In this document: piece after piece, positions 48,550 to 58,264 of the stretch
How the letters are laid out: each line of letters starts with the position of its first letter
Numbering within the stretch: the stretch's first letter is position 1
Assembly: GCF_900142475.1 (NCBI RefSeq)
Contig: NZ_FRAY01000002.1
Coordinates: 1 to 64,000, forward strand
DNA from: Fibrobacter sp. UWH4
GTDB taxonomy: Bacteria > Fibrobacterota > Fibrobacteria > Fibrobacterales > Fibrobacteraceae
DNA length: 64,000 bases
Direction: 5' to 3'
Program-made: the position numbers and the translations under genes
The notes under the pieces: generated by a model
What the model saw: the letters and a program-made list of their open reading frames with translations, nothing else
The model's database searches: none
What the model was told of the DNA's origin: nothing

Positions 48550-51500
48550 TTATTGGCGTAGTAAAATTATGTTTGCAGGCAAGTAAATAGAATTATGTTT
48601 TCGAGAAACCGCAGAACCATTTAGTTTTTCGTAAAGAAATGTCCTTCGGGATAATTTTACTGATTTCAATTTGACTTCGCTCCCATTTTCTTCTGTAGTC
48701 AACTCGCCATCCAAGATTAAGTCTAAATTTGAAATCCATTCTTTATTTGACGATTTAACGAGCATCGTAATTGCAGAAGACTTTCCGTTGTCGGTACATT
48801 CATTTTTTGGCACAGCATCACACAATTCAAATTTTTCATTCAATGGAGGAATTATTATACGCTTATCCTTGGTGCTATTTTCAAAACATTTGCAAGAAGT
48901 GGGACAATTTTCAGTTACCTTGGCAAAAACACTATCAACTGCGTAGGTCATTACAAATGTATTCGTATTTTTGTCACGAACAGAATATGAGTTAAGAGTC
49001 AAATCTTTTGTATTTTTCTCTTTATCCCAATAATCATTTCTTGCCACCTTTTGATCGATCTGTATGGTTTCTACAGCCACCTTGCTAGAATCGATTTCAG
49101 AAGAACCATAAAGATGCAATCCAGCATTATTTATATCAGTCCATTTTACAATCGGAGAATTTGCAAGCCACGTGAGGTCTGTCGTATTCGCGCGGTCAAT
49201 TACCCAGAAACTTCCGCCAAAATATAAAATGGAACGATGGTTTTCTATTTTGGTGGGGTTGCTACCATACAAGTGGGTTGTTGCTGTATAACCCACAACG
49301 CCTTTTTCAGGGCTATCTATGAAATGTTCGCCAACAGAAGCTTCGGCACCGCCGGCAACGGCAATAGAATAATCCTTTTCCTTAGAAAAAAGTCCTTCAA
49401 AAAGCAGGTACAGATAAGACAAACCCGTTTGTGTTCCACCAGAAAAATTCTTTGCAAAAGCCTGCACCCGTTTTCGTATTTCCGAACCGGAAATACGTTC
49501 GTTGTCTGGTTGGTCATATCCCTTCGGAATGACTACATTATGGTTTGAATATCGATGGAATTTTTTTTGTGTTCGTTCCCCGAAACCTGTATACCCCCTA
49601 TCCTGGATAATAAAGCCGCTCTTGTTACCGGCCAGCGTTATCGACAGGTTATCCTGCTGGTCATGGGCCTGGCCATTCTCCCACAGATCTCCCTTTTCTG
49701 CAACCATCGAAAGTGCAACCGTATCGGCATCTGAACTATCTCCGTGTACAGCAGTAATCATGAGCAGGCCGTCCTTGTTGCTCCCCCAAAGTTTACCACG
49801 CTTTGGTATTTGTATTTTGTTCACTTGTTGTTCTGCATACTTAACAAGATTGGGAAAACCAAATGCCACCAGCACATTCTTTTTTTCGGCATCACGCAGG
49901 GGGGCATATTCACTCATCGCCAAATACCTGGAATCATTCTTCAATTTCGCCCATACCCGGTAATCAGGATTGTAGGTACACCCGTCATCGATTTCCACGG
50001 GAATAAAGCCATAGTAAGAACCATCAGCACTTTTGCCGACTGGCCTTGAGAATTCAAATATGTAGTCCGGAGATTTCAGGAACTTTTCTTCAATTTTCAG
50101 TTTTTCTCCATTCGAGGCATAAGCGTCCTTCAATGCGCCCAACACGTATGGAACATCATCCCAGATATACTGGGAATAGCCCATCCCCTCCGAGTATCCA
50201 CCGTGTTCGCCATAGTGTTTCTTTAAGGATTCGTTCAACAGGTTCATCTTCGTCGCTCCTCCCGTAAAAATATACTCATAAAGCGACAAGCTTGCGCTTG
50301 CCTTTGCAACGATGTTATTACTAATCAAGAACGGATCAGCCAATTCAAGCCATTCATGCAAGCCGTCATAAGCTCTTTGATAGGCTAAATGCAGAAAATC
50401 TCTAAAAACGGTTTTATCCAGCCAGGCTAACAGGGACACTCGAACCATCACCTCAGATATGGCGATAAGTTTATCGTCTTTTTTATCCATCATTTCACCG
50501 GATCCATATTCCCGCCATACATTTTGCAACGAGAACTGGGCACAGCTAAAGCCATTGTCAGCCACCTCTTCCGCGGTTCCCGCCAAATCGGCAGCCTTGA
50601 AAAAAGCCTGGCATACGGAAGTATAGTTTTTGAAACTGCTTGTAAAATCAATCCATTTCTGTACCGCAATCCCGTCCGCATTTACGAACCCCAGGCAGTC
50701 CCGGAGCCCCTTGACAAACCAGCCGGAACGTTCTACGAAAGGACTTATTGTCTTAAAATAATCCTTGAATACTATTGCATTTCCTGCATTATTTTTCAGG
50801 AGGAATTGCTTTTTATTCGTATCGTAATAAGCTTGTTTGTATTTTCTGGCGAACCCTTTGGGTTTCAGACCGTCAGCTCTTTGCGCAATAATGACTTCCG
50901 CCAAAAGTATGTCTAAATTATCTCTTGTCGTCCTCCATTCGCAGACTTCCTTGTCGTCACTATTTTTACATGCATCTTCCAAATTTTGAGGAACATCATT
51001 CATCCTGGAAATCAATATGTTGTAAATTTCTAAAAAGCCTGGGTCGTTTCCCGGCCAAATAGAATTGAAATCCAGACGTCCTGCCGGGACGCCGATCCAC
51101 TCATCCGTCTTTTCATCTTCAAACAACCGCTTAAATCCATCCTTGTCAAGACAGACCGCATCGGTCCCCATGTCCTTTAACTTCTCGTAGAAGAAGTCCG
51201 TGGCCGATTTGAAGTCTCTTACTGGTTGAGTAAAATCGCCTGCCGCATCACGACATGTCTCCGAAACAAGGTAACTAAAAGGGCCTCCTGCGCTACACGC
51301 GGCGTTTTTGCCTTCACCATATAACCAGCTCCATGGAGAGAATCTAGTCGTCTTGAAGTAGGCAAAGCCATTAACGACGCTATCGACAGGAACCGTAGCC
51401 CACTTGTCATTCTCCTGGTGCATCATGACAAGGGAGTCTTTTTCCGGATTATACTTAAAATCCAGTGGCAGGGCAAAGGTTACAGGTTCGGGGTTTGCCA

Positions 51501-52488
51501 GTTCCGCGTTTATATCATATACATCGCCGGGACTCACATACGATTTCAGAGAATCAACCCTAAACACGCCATTAGGATTGAATTCCAATTTTTTTACCGT
51601 AGGAATTTTTCCATTAACAAAATCGTCTTTGCGGAATCTTAAGGCCACATTCCGGTTATGATGAGTTGAATTTTCAAACGTGTAAACAGCTTCAACAGAA
51701 TCCCCCATATCCTTTGCGACCAATTTGACAGGTTCTTCTTTTGGAGAATCTTTCTCGGCCCACCACTTCAACCTGACTTTTCGATATTCGGGGAAAACCA
51801 GTTCGAAAACAACAGGAAAATCAGTTTTTAAAATCAGGGGGATATTGGCAGACCATCCGGCAACCTTACTTTGTTGCGACCTCGAATACAGGTATCCATC
51901 CAGTTCGCGACCATCCATCGGCTCCACCTGAATATAAATGCGGTTAAAGTTCCATTCAGGGAGAGACGTTATCTTGAACATGCCAGACGGGCCTTCGAAG
52001 CCGGTAGTAAATTCTACAGGGCCTAGATCTTTATATTTGGCAGTCTTTGTTGCAAACAGAAACTTCATCCGATCTTTTTCGGCTTGCCACAAGGAATCCT
52101 TTTTCAGTACATTTTCTGCATTTTCGCATTTAGCCGTCAAAGATGCGGAATCAACCCACCCCTGAATTTGAATTTGTTGAGTCGGTCCATAATACCTTGC
52201 TGAGACGCCATTCTCAATGCCAAAGTCAACCAGTTTATAATAGCCATTTAATCTATACGCACAATTTCTAACAACAAAACGTCCGGTCAATTTGTTTGGG
52301 GAGACCGAATTGACTCCTAAGGCGACACGAGAAAAGTTCCAGTCCGAAGGCAATTTCGAAAGAGTGATTACATCCCCGTCTTGCAAGACAATAGTCGAAG
52401 GCGAATTCATTTCAACAAAATGGTCAAATGCAAAAACATTTGACGCAGCCAGAATAAAAGCAACAAGAAGGAGCACTTTACTATTCAT
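48550..52488 (-). CDS. Large exported protein with heparinase II/III-like domains
   Basis: 1312 residues with a signal peptide (ending VFA). N-terminal 370 residues are beta-rich. From about 400 to 800 a helical region includes EHGGYSEGMGYSQYIWDDVPYVLGALKDAY, resembling the alpha-toroid of polysaccharide lyases. Residues about 920-1150 resemble the heparinase II/III beta-sandwich (GQAHDQQDNLSITLAG...FIIQDRGYTGFGERTQ, NHNVVIP), where His and Tyr act in catalysis. A role in uronic-acid polymer cleavage is inferred. AT-rich. Flanked by two small exported proteins in one minus-strand operon. Confidence 0.65.
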   Translation of the reverse strand: MNSKVLLLVAFILAASNVFAFDHFVEMNSPSTIVLQDGDVITLSKLPSDWNFSRVALGVNSVSPNKLTGRFVVRNCAYRLNGYYKLVDFGIENGVSARYYGPTQQIQIQGWVDSASLTAKCENAENVLKKDSLWQAEKDRMKFLFATKTAKYKDLGPVEFTTGFEGPSGMFKITSLPEWNFNRIYIQVEPMDGRELDGYLYSRSQQSKVAGWSANIPLILKTDFPVVFELVFPEYRKVRLKWWAEKDSPKEEPVKLVAKDMGDSVEAVYTFENSTHHNRNVALRFRKDDFVNGKIPTVKKLEFNPNGVFRVDSLKSYVSPGDVYDINAELANPEPVTFALPLDFKYNPEKDSLVMMHQENDKWATVPVDSVVNGFAYFKTTRFSPWSWLYGEGKNAACSAGGPFSYLVSETCRDAAGDFTQPVRDFKSATDFFYEKLKDMGTDAVCLDKDGFKRLFEDEKTDEWIGVPAGRLDFNSIWPGNDPGFLEIYNILISRMNDVPQNLEDACKNSDDKEVCEWRTTRDNLDILLAEVIIAQRADGLKPKGFARKYKQAYYDTNKKQFLLKNNAGNAIVFKDYFKTISPFVERSGWFVKGLRDCLGFVNADGIAVQKWIDFTSSFKNYTSVCQAFFKAADLAGTAEEVADNGFSCAQFSLQNVWREYGSGEMMDKKDDKLIAISEVMVRVSLLAWLDKTVFRDFLHLAYQRAYDGLHEWLELADPFLISNNIVAKASASLSLYEYIFTGGATKMNLLNESLKKHYGEHGGYSEGMGYSQYIWDDVPYVLGALKDAYASNGEKLKIEEKFLKSPDYIFEFSRPVGKSADGSYYGFIPVEIDDGCTYNPDYRVWAKLKNDSRYLAMSEYAPLRDAEKKNVLVAFGFPNLVKYAEQQVNKIQIPKRGKLWGSNKDGLLMITAVHGDSSDADTVALSMVAEKGDLWENGQAHDQQDNLSITLAGNKSGFIIQDRGYTGFGERTQKKFHRYSNHNVVIPKGYDQPDNERISGSEIRKRVQAFAKNFSGGTQTGLSYLYLLFEGLFSKEKDYSIAVAGGAEASVGEHFIDSPEKGVVGYTATTHLYGSNPTKIENHRSILYFGGSFWVIDRANTTDLTWLANSPIVKWTDINNAGLHLYGSSEIDSSKVAVETIQIDQKVARNDYWDKEKNTKDLTLNSYSVRDKNTNTFVMTYAVDSVFAKVTENCPTSCKCFENSTKDKRIIIPPLNEKFELCDAVPKNECTDNGKSSAITMLVKSSNKEWISNLDLILDGELTTEENGSEVKLKSVKLSRRTFLYEKLNGSAVSRKHNSIYLPANIILLRQ

Positions 52489-52496
52489 TTCAGAAA

Positions 52497-53000
52497 CTAG
52501 TTTTCAGATAAAGTGATCGACATGATCGGACAATGTATTGAATAGGGAATGTCGTCAACGCGATTCACATAGCACTGTTGGCTCTTGGTATTCGCCTTGT
52601 AGCTGCTTTCGTTCTTGAGCAGCTTTGCCGCCGGATTCATAAAAATAACTTTCACGGAAGCCCTTGATGCATAGGCCGTATGAATCAATGACATCGCAGC
52701 ATTGTAGCCAACATCGCTCGAGAGAATAAAAAAACGTATGGGTAAGACGGGTGCATTTTGGTCCAAGGGAACACTTGCAGACGAAGGCAATGCATCCTTG
52801 GAAATCAGCAAGTCCGCAACATCGAAGAAAAACATGTTTGTACCACTAGTGCCAAAATTCTGGCCAAAACTAAACCGAGAAAACGTTATCGAACAGGAAT
52901 TTTGAGGATTTCCGACAATATTGCAATCGGCATTTTCAAACACTGTTTGCGAATGTGCGAACAGTACGGATAGCAGCACTAGCAGAATCGCCTTCTTCAT
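52497..53000 (-). CDS. Small exported protein of unknown function
   Basis: 167 residues from ATG 53000 (MKKAILLVLLSVLFAHSQ, a signal peptide) with GGAGATGAT upstream. Cys pairs at about 26/36 and near the end (QQCYVNRV, HCPIM). Mostly beta pattern, no recognised family. The frame is open back to 53108, but the upstream part runs into the divergent pseudouridine synthase gene. It is the first gene of the minus-strand group with the heparinase-like protein, 8 bp before it. Confidence 0.72.
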   Translation of the reverse strand: MKKAILLVLLSVLFAHSQTVFENADCNIVGNPQNSCSITFSRFSFGQNFGTSGTNMFFFDVADLLISKDALPSSASVPLDQNAPVLPIRFFILSSDVGYNAAMSLIHTAYASRASVKVIFMNPAAKLLKNESSYKANTKSQQCYVNRVDDIPYSIHCPIMSITLSEN

Positions 53001-53077
53001 ATCATCTCCTTCTGTTATTTTTTTATAAAATAAAAAATATTCATTTTCTTGGCAAAGAAAAAAATTATTTTTCATGT

Positions 53078-53941
53078 ATGGATTTTCACTGCAAGCATAG
53101 CAAAGCAAGTAAGCAAGGCGCCCACGGCGTCGCCCGCGTGATTTCCAAGCGCGGGTATTGTAGCCGGAGCCAGGCGGAAAAGCTGGTTCGCGAAGGCCAC
53201 GTAATTCTCCGGGGCAAGCCTGTGCGCGACCCCGAATCGCCCGCCTACGAAAACGACGAAATTCTCGTCAACGGCAAGCCCGTCACCGCAAGCGATTTCG
53301 TCTACTTTGCCATGAACAAGCCTCGCGGAATCGTCACCACCGCAAGCGACGAGAAGGGGCGCAAGACCGTGATGGATTTATTCCGCGAAGAATACGCCAA
53401 AATGTTTCCCGGCAAACCCATGCCGCACATTGCGCCCGTAGGGCGCCTCGACGCTGCAAGCGAAGGCTTGCTGCTATTTACCAACGACACCAAGTGGGCA
53501 GATTCGATGCTACAGGCGAGAGAGTCTCGCGATTCAAACATCATCCTGAGCGGCCCTTCGGCAAGTTCTTCAACCTTCTGTCATTCTGGAGCCGAAGGCG
53601 ATAGAATCCATAAAACGCAACATCTCAAAATCTACCGCGTACAAGTCAAGGGCAAGCCCTCCGCCACCGAGCTTTCTCAAATGGAAAAAGGCTTCAACGT
53701 CGCGCCCCGCGTATTCGGCGAAAAAAAAGAATTTATGCACGCCGAGCGCGCCGTACTCCACAGCGACGGAGAAAAGAACTGCTGGCTAGAAATTACTTTG
53801 TCCGAAGGCAAGAACCGCGAAATCCGCCGGATGCTCGCCCACTTGGGTTACGAGGTTCTGCGCCTCATGCGCATCCAGTTCGATAAATTTAAATTGGAAG
53901 ATTTAAAGCCCGGGAAAATCAAAATAATTCAGAGTTCATAA
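53078..53941 (+). CDS. RsuA/RluB/RluE-type pseudouridine synthase with inserts
   Basis: 287 residues. S4 RNA-binding domain (ARVISKRGYCSRSQAEKLVREGHVILRG) followed by the catalytic domain: PVGRLDAASEGLLLFTND carries the catalytic Asp, and LSEGKNREIRRMLAHLGYEVLRLMRI is the family signature. Isomerises uridines in rRNA. About 30 residues after SMLQARES (through GDRIHKTQH) are absent from typical members and are encoded by two dispersed repeats (53541-53610). The last codons and stop fall in a heptamer array. Start ATG 53078 gives a normal N-terminus. Confidence 0.9.
   Translation: MDFHCKHSKASKQGAHGVARVISKRGYCSRSQAEKLVREGHVILRGKPVRDPESPAYENDEILVNGKPVTASDFVYFAMNKPRGIVTTASDEKGRKTVMDLFREEYAKMFPGKPMPHIAPVGRLDAASEGLLLFTNDTKWADSMLQARESRDSNIILSGPSASSSTFCHSGAEGDRIHKTQHLKIYRVQVKGKPSATELSQMEKGFNVAPRVFGEKKEFMHAERAVLHSDGEKNCWLEITLSEGKNREIRRMLAHLGYEVLRLMRIQFDKFKLEDLKPGKIKIIQSS
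53541..53610. repeat. Two palindromic repeat copies inside the pseudouridine synthase gene
   Basis: TCATCCTGAGCGGCCCTTCG at 53541-53560 and TCATTCTGGAGCCGAAGGCG at 53581-53600 running on to GAATCCA. Frame preserved, giving a Ser-rich loop (SGPSASSSTFCHSGAEGD). Confidence 0.8.
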
Positions 53942-53988
53942 TTCAGAACTAATTCGATTCCGAAATTCAACATCTGAATCCCGAATTA
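53926..53988. repeat. Degenerate heptamer array covering a stop codon
   Basis: Nine units such as AATTCAG, AGTTCAT, AATTCAG, AACTAAT, TCGATTC, CGAAATT, CAACATC, TGAATCC, CGAATTA. The array begins inside the last codons of the pseudouridine synthase and ends at the ftsE stop codon. Confidence 0.65.
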
Positions 53989-54675
53989 AATCAAATCTCT
54001 GTTCAAGAGTTCGCCGTGGTCAAGCACCAGGCGGCGGAAGGGGCTGTTCAGGTAAAAGTCCGGATTATGCGTCGCCATCACCACGGTGGTGCCGCGGGCA
54101 TTGATTTCCTTGAAAATCTTGAACACTTCTTCGGCATTTTTAGGGTCCAGGTTACCGGTCGGTTCGTCCGCCAAAAGCAGATACGGGTTGTGCACCATGG
54201 CGCGCGCAATCGCCACGCGCTGCTGTTCACCGCCCGAAAGCGTGTAAGGCATCGCAAAGCGCTTCTGGCTAATGCCCACGAGCGCCAAGGCATCGAACAC
54301 CGCGGCATTAATCAACTTGCTCGGAGTTCCTACGATGCGTAGCGCAAGCGCCACATTCTCGAAAACATTGCGGTCCGGCAGCAGTTTGAAGTCCTGGAAG
54401 ATGATTCCCATCTTGCGTCGAAGCGACTGGATTTTGCTATCGGGAGTGTTCTTGCTGTCATACAGACAATCGCCCGTAAACTTCACCATCACCTGGCCGC
54501 CGCGTTCTTCGTCGGGGCGTTCGTCCATGTAAATCAGCTTCAACAAAGTCGACTTACCGGCACCCGAATGCCCCGTCAAGAAGACAAATTCACCTTTATG
54601 AATACGCAACGTCACATTGGAAAGCGCCTTCCAATTATCCTCGTAGGTTTTAGTGACGTGGTTAAAGTGAATCAT
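53986..54675 (-). CDS. ftsE: Cell division ATP-binding protein FtsE
   Basis: ABC ATPase that with FtsX controls septal peptidoglycan hydrolases. [11 protein letters not shown] start, Walker [10 protein letters not shown] (residues 35-43), signature [19 protein letters not shown], Walker [14 protein letters not shown], switch His in MATHNPD. 229 residues with all motifs intact. In most genomes ftsX overlaps or follows; here the next downstream gene is on the opposite strand and no ftsX is in the window. It follows the SurA-like genes on the same strand across a palindromic repeat. Confidence 0.92.
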   Translation of the reverse strand: MIHFNHVTKTYEDNWKALSNVTLRIHKGEFVFLTGHSGAGKSTLLKLIYMDERPDEERGGQVMVKFTGDCLYDSKNTPDSKIQSLRRKMGIIFQDFKLLPDRNVFENVALALRIVGTPSKLINAAVFDALALVGISQKRFAMPYTLSGGEQQRVAIARAMVHNPYLLLADEPTGNLDPKNAEEVFKIFKEINARGTTVVMATHNPDFYLNSPFRRLVLDHGELLNRDLI

Positions 54676-54687
54676 AAGAGCCTTTTA

Positions 54688-54720
54688 AACAATGGATTGC
54701 TTCGCTGCGCTCGCAATGAC
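54688..54720. repeat. Dispersed palindromic repeat between ftsE and the SurA-like gene
   Basis: AATGGATTGCTTC, GCTGCGC, TCGCAATGAC: same element as the reverse-oriented copy at 22225-22265. Confidence 0.75.
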
Positions 54721-54724
54721 GTTT

Positions 54725-56014
54725 TTACTCCGTCATGCGGATTTCGATGTGGACTTCCTCGCGCCATTTCTTCACGAGCGCCTGGAGCTTCTGATTTTCA
54801 AGATGCGTTGCCGCCATCTGTTCAATCTTGCTGTAATCTTCGTCGAGGTTCAAGTCGCGGGTCTGGCGGGAATCGTCAAGACGGAACAAGTGGTACGCAC
54901 CGTCAATCAGCACGGGTTCCGAAATTTCACCCACGTTCAAGTTCGCCACCGGATCCACATAGGCAGGTTCCATTTCATTACGCTGGAACCAACCGAGGCG
55001 TCCACCGGCAAAGTTGCTGGACTTGTCTTCACTATACTTCTTGGCCGCAGCGGCAAACGCTTCGGTCGTCTTAAGGTTCTTCTGCAAGGAATCCGCAAGC
55101 GCCACCACCGCCGCAGAGTCCTTCGCCGTCGGAATCGTACGGAGCAAAATCTGCGCCGAACGGACACCGTCTTCCTTACGGCCCAGCACACGCGGAATAT
55201 GCCAACCCAGCTTTGTCTTTACCGGGTTAGAGGCATACTGACCATTTTTCAGAGCATCAAGCGCGCGTTCAAAGGCGGGGTCCAGCTGACCGCGCTTAAA
55301 GTAACCGAGGTCGCCGCCCTTGGCCGCAGACGTATCCTGTGAATGCGCCTTCGCCAAAAGTTCAAAGCTCATACCCAGGTTCAGCGTATCGATCAGAGCA
55401 TCGGCAACCTTGCGTACCGAATCCACGATGGCAGAATCAGGAACAATCGGAAGTTGGATATGGCTCAGCAACACGCAGTTGAACTGCTGCGGGATGGAAT
55501 CCTTGTATTCGGCAAAGAACGCATCCACTTCCTTTTTCGTCGGGGTAATGACACCCACATGACGCTGGCGCACGCGGGTCATTTCGATGTGTCCGCGAAT
55601 CTGCTTGGCGAGCTGGTCACGATATTGCGCCATGCTAATCCCGAGCTGTGCGCGAATGGCCTTTTCAAGTGTCGCCAAGGTCGTATTCTGGCTGGCAGCA
55701 AGCTGCGACAAGTGAGCGTTTACGCGCTGGTCCACTTCGGCATCCGTTACCACGATCGAGTCACGGTCGATTCTACTCAGCAAGACCTTTTCTTCAATCA
55801 ACTGGTCCAGCACATACTTGCGCTGATCCGCTTCCGACATCGCGTTTCCTTCGGGAGTTTCCTGGTAGCGGTACAGGGCATTCAAGAATTCCGAACGCAT
55901 AATCGGCTTGCCGTCCACGACGGCCGCAACGCCTTCCATCAGCACAGGTTCAGCCATCGCAAGCGAGGCCACGCAACCAAATACAAAAGCAATCCGTTTG
56001 GCAAAGGACTTCAT
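54725..56014 (-). CDS. surA: SurA-like periplasmic peptidyl-prolyl isomerase
   Basis: 429 residues with signal peptide (ending AMA). SurA N-terminal chaperone domain at about 25-170 (VLMEGVAAVVDGKPIMRSEFLNAL, VLDQLIEEKVLLSRI), then two parvulin-type domains (about 175-280, with FELLAKAHSQDTSAAKGGDLGYFKRGQLDPAFERAL; and about 285-390, with FAGGRLGWFQRNEMEPAYVD). Folds outer-membrane proteins in the periplasm. The start overlaps the stop of the preceding lipoprotein gene, so they are coupled. Confidence 0.92.
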   Translation of the reverse strand: MKSFAKRIAFVFGCVASLAMAEPVLMEGVAAVVDGKPIMRSEFLNALYRYQETPEGNAMSEADQRKYVLDQLIEEKVLLSRIDRDSIVVTDAEVDQRVNAHLSQLAASQNTTLATLEKAIRAQLGISMAQYRDQLAKQIRGHIEMTRVRQRHVGVITPTKKEVDAFFAEYKDSIPQQFNCVLLSHIQLPIVPDSAIVDSVRKVADALIDTLNLGMSFELLAKAHSQDTSAAKGGDLGYFKRGQLDPAFERALDALKNGQYASNPVKTKLGWHIPRVLGRKEDGVRSAQILLRTIPTAKDSAAVVALADSLQKNLKTTEAFAAAAKKYSEDKSSNFAGGRLGWFQRNEMEPAYVDPVANLNVGEISEPVLIDGAYHLFRLDDSRQTRDLNLDEDYSKIEQMAATHLENQKLQALVKKWREEVHIEIRMTE

Positions 56015-56838
56015 TATTTTTCCTTTTCACTAAACACGTTCATCTGCGAGAAAATCGGGCGAGCCTTTTTCCATTCCTTTTTCAAGCGAGAAAGCACCGT
56101 TTTCTGGTGTTCCACCCAGGCTCGCGCCGCCACATCTTCGGCCACCTCGGCATAAGGCAACACATCGGCGGAATCCAGCCTCGACACGACAACCGCCATC
56201 TTGAGAGCCCCACCACAGACCTTCATCACCGAAAGTTGACCGAGCGTGGCATCCTTGATAGAGGGAATCATGCAACTATCGGGACTTACCGTCACCGAAT
56301 CAAAGGTCTCAATCTTTTTCACAAGCCAATGTTCTGCCGGCAGGGAATCATAGACAATCTTCTTGTGTCCCCTGTAATACTGGTCCGCCGACTGCCAGTC
56401 CCTAAAATAGAGGATCGCCCCCTTGACCATCGTTTGCCCGCGCAAGAACAGTTCCGGATGCGCCTGGTAAAAATCGAGCTTTTCGGCATCGCCAACCATC
56501 ATGGTATCGGCAAAACTCTGCAAGAAATGGTCGACCGTCATCTTGCGTTCGGTACGGCGGATTTGCGCCTGCAAGTCCTCGTCCTTCAGCATGCCGTTCG
56601 CCACAGCTTCCTGATAAATGGTCTCTTCGTCAATCCAATGTTCCAGGAACGTCAATTTTTCACGATCAGTCCAAGAATCCCATTCCGGAGCAACGCGGCG
56701 GATTTCCGATTCACGGAGTTTCGCTTCACCCACAGAAACAACAACAGGATCTTCCTTCGTAAACGGGACCTCGCATCCGGTCAATACGACCAGCGAACAC
56801 GCGCACAAAGTCAGCAAAAAACGGGAAATAAAATTCAT
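56014..56838 (-). CDS. SurA/PrsA-like lipoprotein chaperone lacking a clear isomerase domain
   Basis: 274 residues. Lipobox LTGC (Cys about 22). The N-terminal helical part (VVVSVGEAKLRESEIRRVAPEW, FLEHWIDEETIYQEAVANGML) is like the SurA_N/PrsA foldase domain. The parvulin domain is weak or degenerate: no GGDLG-type loop is visible. One-base overlap with surA. Probably a membrane-anchored co-chaperone for the same outer-membrane substrates. Function inferred from sequence and coupling. Confidence 0.78.
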   Translation of the reverse strand: MNFISRFLLTLCACSLVVLTGCEVPFTKEDPVVVSVGEAKLRESEIRRVAPEWDSWTDREKLTFLEHWIDEETIYQEAVANGMLKDEDLQAQIRRTERKMTVDHFLQSFADTMMVGDAEKLDFYQAHPELFLRGQTMVKGAILYFRDWQSADQYYRGHKKIVYDSLPAEHWLVKKIETFDSVTVSPDSCMIPSIKDATLGQLSVMKVCGGALKMAVVVSRLDSADVLPYAEVAEDVAARAWVEHQKTVLSRLKKEWKKARPIFSQMNVFSEKEK

Positions 56839-56904
56839 CGAGGCATAATTTAGAAAATTTGCAGGCCAGAGCCCATCAAAAAGGGAACTTTAAATCCCCA
56901 AACC

Positions 56905-57684
56905 CTACTTTCGAACCACCTTGATTACGAGACCGAACGACTTGGTGTTGAGCGGGACATCGTCAGCAGGCATATTTTTGCCCCTGTATTCGTCGCCTTC
57001 CTCGTTGTTAAACGAAAGGACCGTCTTGAACGCAATTCCCACAAAGAAGTGTTCCGTAAACCCCCAAAGGTAACCCAGCTCAAAGCGGAATGTCATTTCC
57101 CAGTCTTCGTAATCCATCCCGTATTTCTTTTCGGCCTTGTCCTGCCCATACAGGAATGTCGGTCCGAACGAGAAACCCGCATAGGTGCCGTTCAAGAAAG
57201 AATACGTCGATGTCGAATCAAAAATCAGGTTAAACGGAAAGAAAACCGATCCGGGACCTAAAAAATATCGGAGTCTGGAATCATGTTCCAAAAAATCTTC
57301 CTTATCCCGCGAATAGTACTTGTACCGGTAATCACCCTTGGCCAAGAACACATCGTTATCCAAGAATACACCCCAAAACCGAAACAGGTAAGCGCCCGCA
57401 CGGAACCCCACATTGTACGTCCATCCATCAAACTTCACAATATTGTAATGAAGGTTCTCATCATAGACCATCTCGTCTTTTTCCAGGTCGTGGTAATAGT
57501 TGATTACGGAAGCGGTCTCATTCCTTGAATTCGAATTCATCGCACCGCCGCTGACTTCAAAATAAGGCGAGAAGAAATCCGAGAGTGTATGGCGTTTACG
57601 CGGAGGAGCCTTTTCCGATGAATAGACGCTTGCTTCCGCCACGCATAACAGACAAAGTATTAGCAAAGCGATGCGTTTCATCAA
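56905..57684 (-). CDS. Outer membrane beta-barrel protein, unknown role
   Basis: 259 residues. Signal peptide (ending AEA). The mature part alternates aromatic-ended strands (YFEVSGGAMNS, YNVGFRAGAYLFRFWGVFLDND, FRFELGYLWGFTEHFFVGIAF), as in small OmpX/OmpW-like barrels, and ends in a strand with terminal basic residues. It overlaps the upstream lipoprotein gene by 4 bp (ATGA type), suggesting they act together. Confidence 0.75.
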   Translation of the reverse strand: MMKRIALLILCLLCVAEASVYSSEKAPPRKRHTLSDFFSPYFEVSGGAMNSNSRNETASVINYYHDLEKDEMVYDENLHYNIVKFDGWTYNVGFRAGAYLFRFWGVFLDNDVFLAKGDYRYKYYSRDKEDFLEHDSRLRYFLGPGSVFFPFNLIFDSTSTYSFLNGTYAGFSFGPTFLYGQDKAEKKYGMDYEDWEMTFRFELGYLWGFTEHFFVGIAFKTVLSFNNEEGDEYRGKNMPADDVPLNTKSFGLVIKVVRK

Positions 57685-58184
57685 TCCACGACTCCGCTAA
57701 TCTTAAGCACGGCGAAATTCACGAACTTGCCACAGGAAGTATCTTCGGGCGACAGAAACCTCTCCAACTTAAAAGACTTGTTCAATGGTTTTTCGCGTTC
57801 GTTGACTTCCCTAAAATAGTACGACAACGACTCGACTGAATCCACTTCCGCCCCATAAGACGGCAGCTCGATTGCACGTCCATTGCAATAAAAAGCGAGA
57901 CGAACTTCCAGTTCATTCTTCGCACCGAAATTGAGCGAATCATAATCATCACGATACACAGCCTTCGATGTATCCAAACTGCCGCTGCAATCCCTGTATA
58001 AAAGGGAATCCCCCAAATAGACCTGCATTTCGAGAGAATCGACACCGGTCGGTTTTACTGCAAACAAATTAATGGATTTCGGAGGATCTACCCACAAGTC
58101 CGGATCGCAGCTCATACCACACAGGCATAGCGCAAACGCCAACAAAAGCCCCAAAAAGGGAAAACGAACCCACCTCACTAACAT
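57681..58184 (-). CDS. Small lipoprotein of unknown function
   Basis: 167 residues. Signal peptide with lipobox GMSC (Cys 26). Mature part beta-rich with three Cys. First gene of a two-gene operon with the 56905 beta-barrel. No family recognised. Confidence 0.75.
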   Translation of the reverse strand: MLVRWVRFPFLGLLLAFALCLCGMSCDPDLWVDPPKSINLFAVKPTGVDSLEMQVYLGDSLLYRDCSGSLDTSKAVYRDDYDSLNFGAKNELEVRLAFYCNGRAIELPSYGAEVDSVESLSYYFREVNEREKPLNKSFKLERFLSPEDTSCGKFVNFAVLKISGVVD

Positions 58185-58264
58185 ACAAATAAAATAAACA
58201 AAGTCAAAAACGGAGTCAAGTAAAAAAAAAATACAATCAACTCCGCGCAGTCAACTACAACAGC

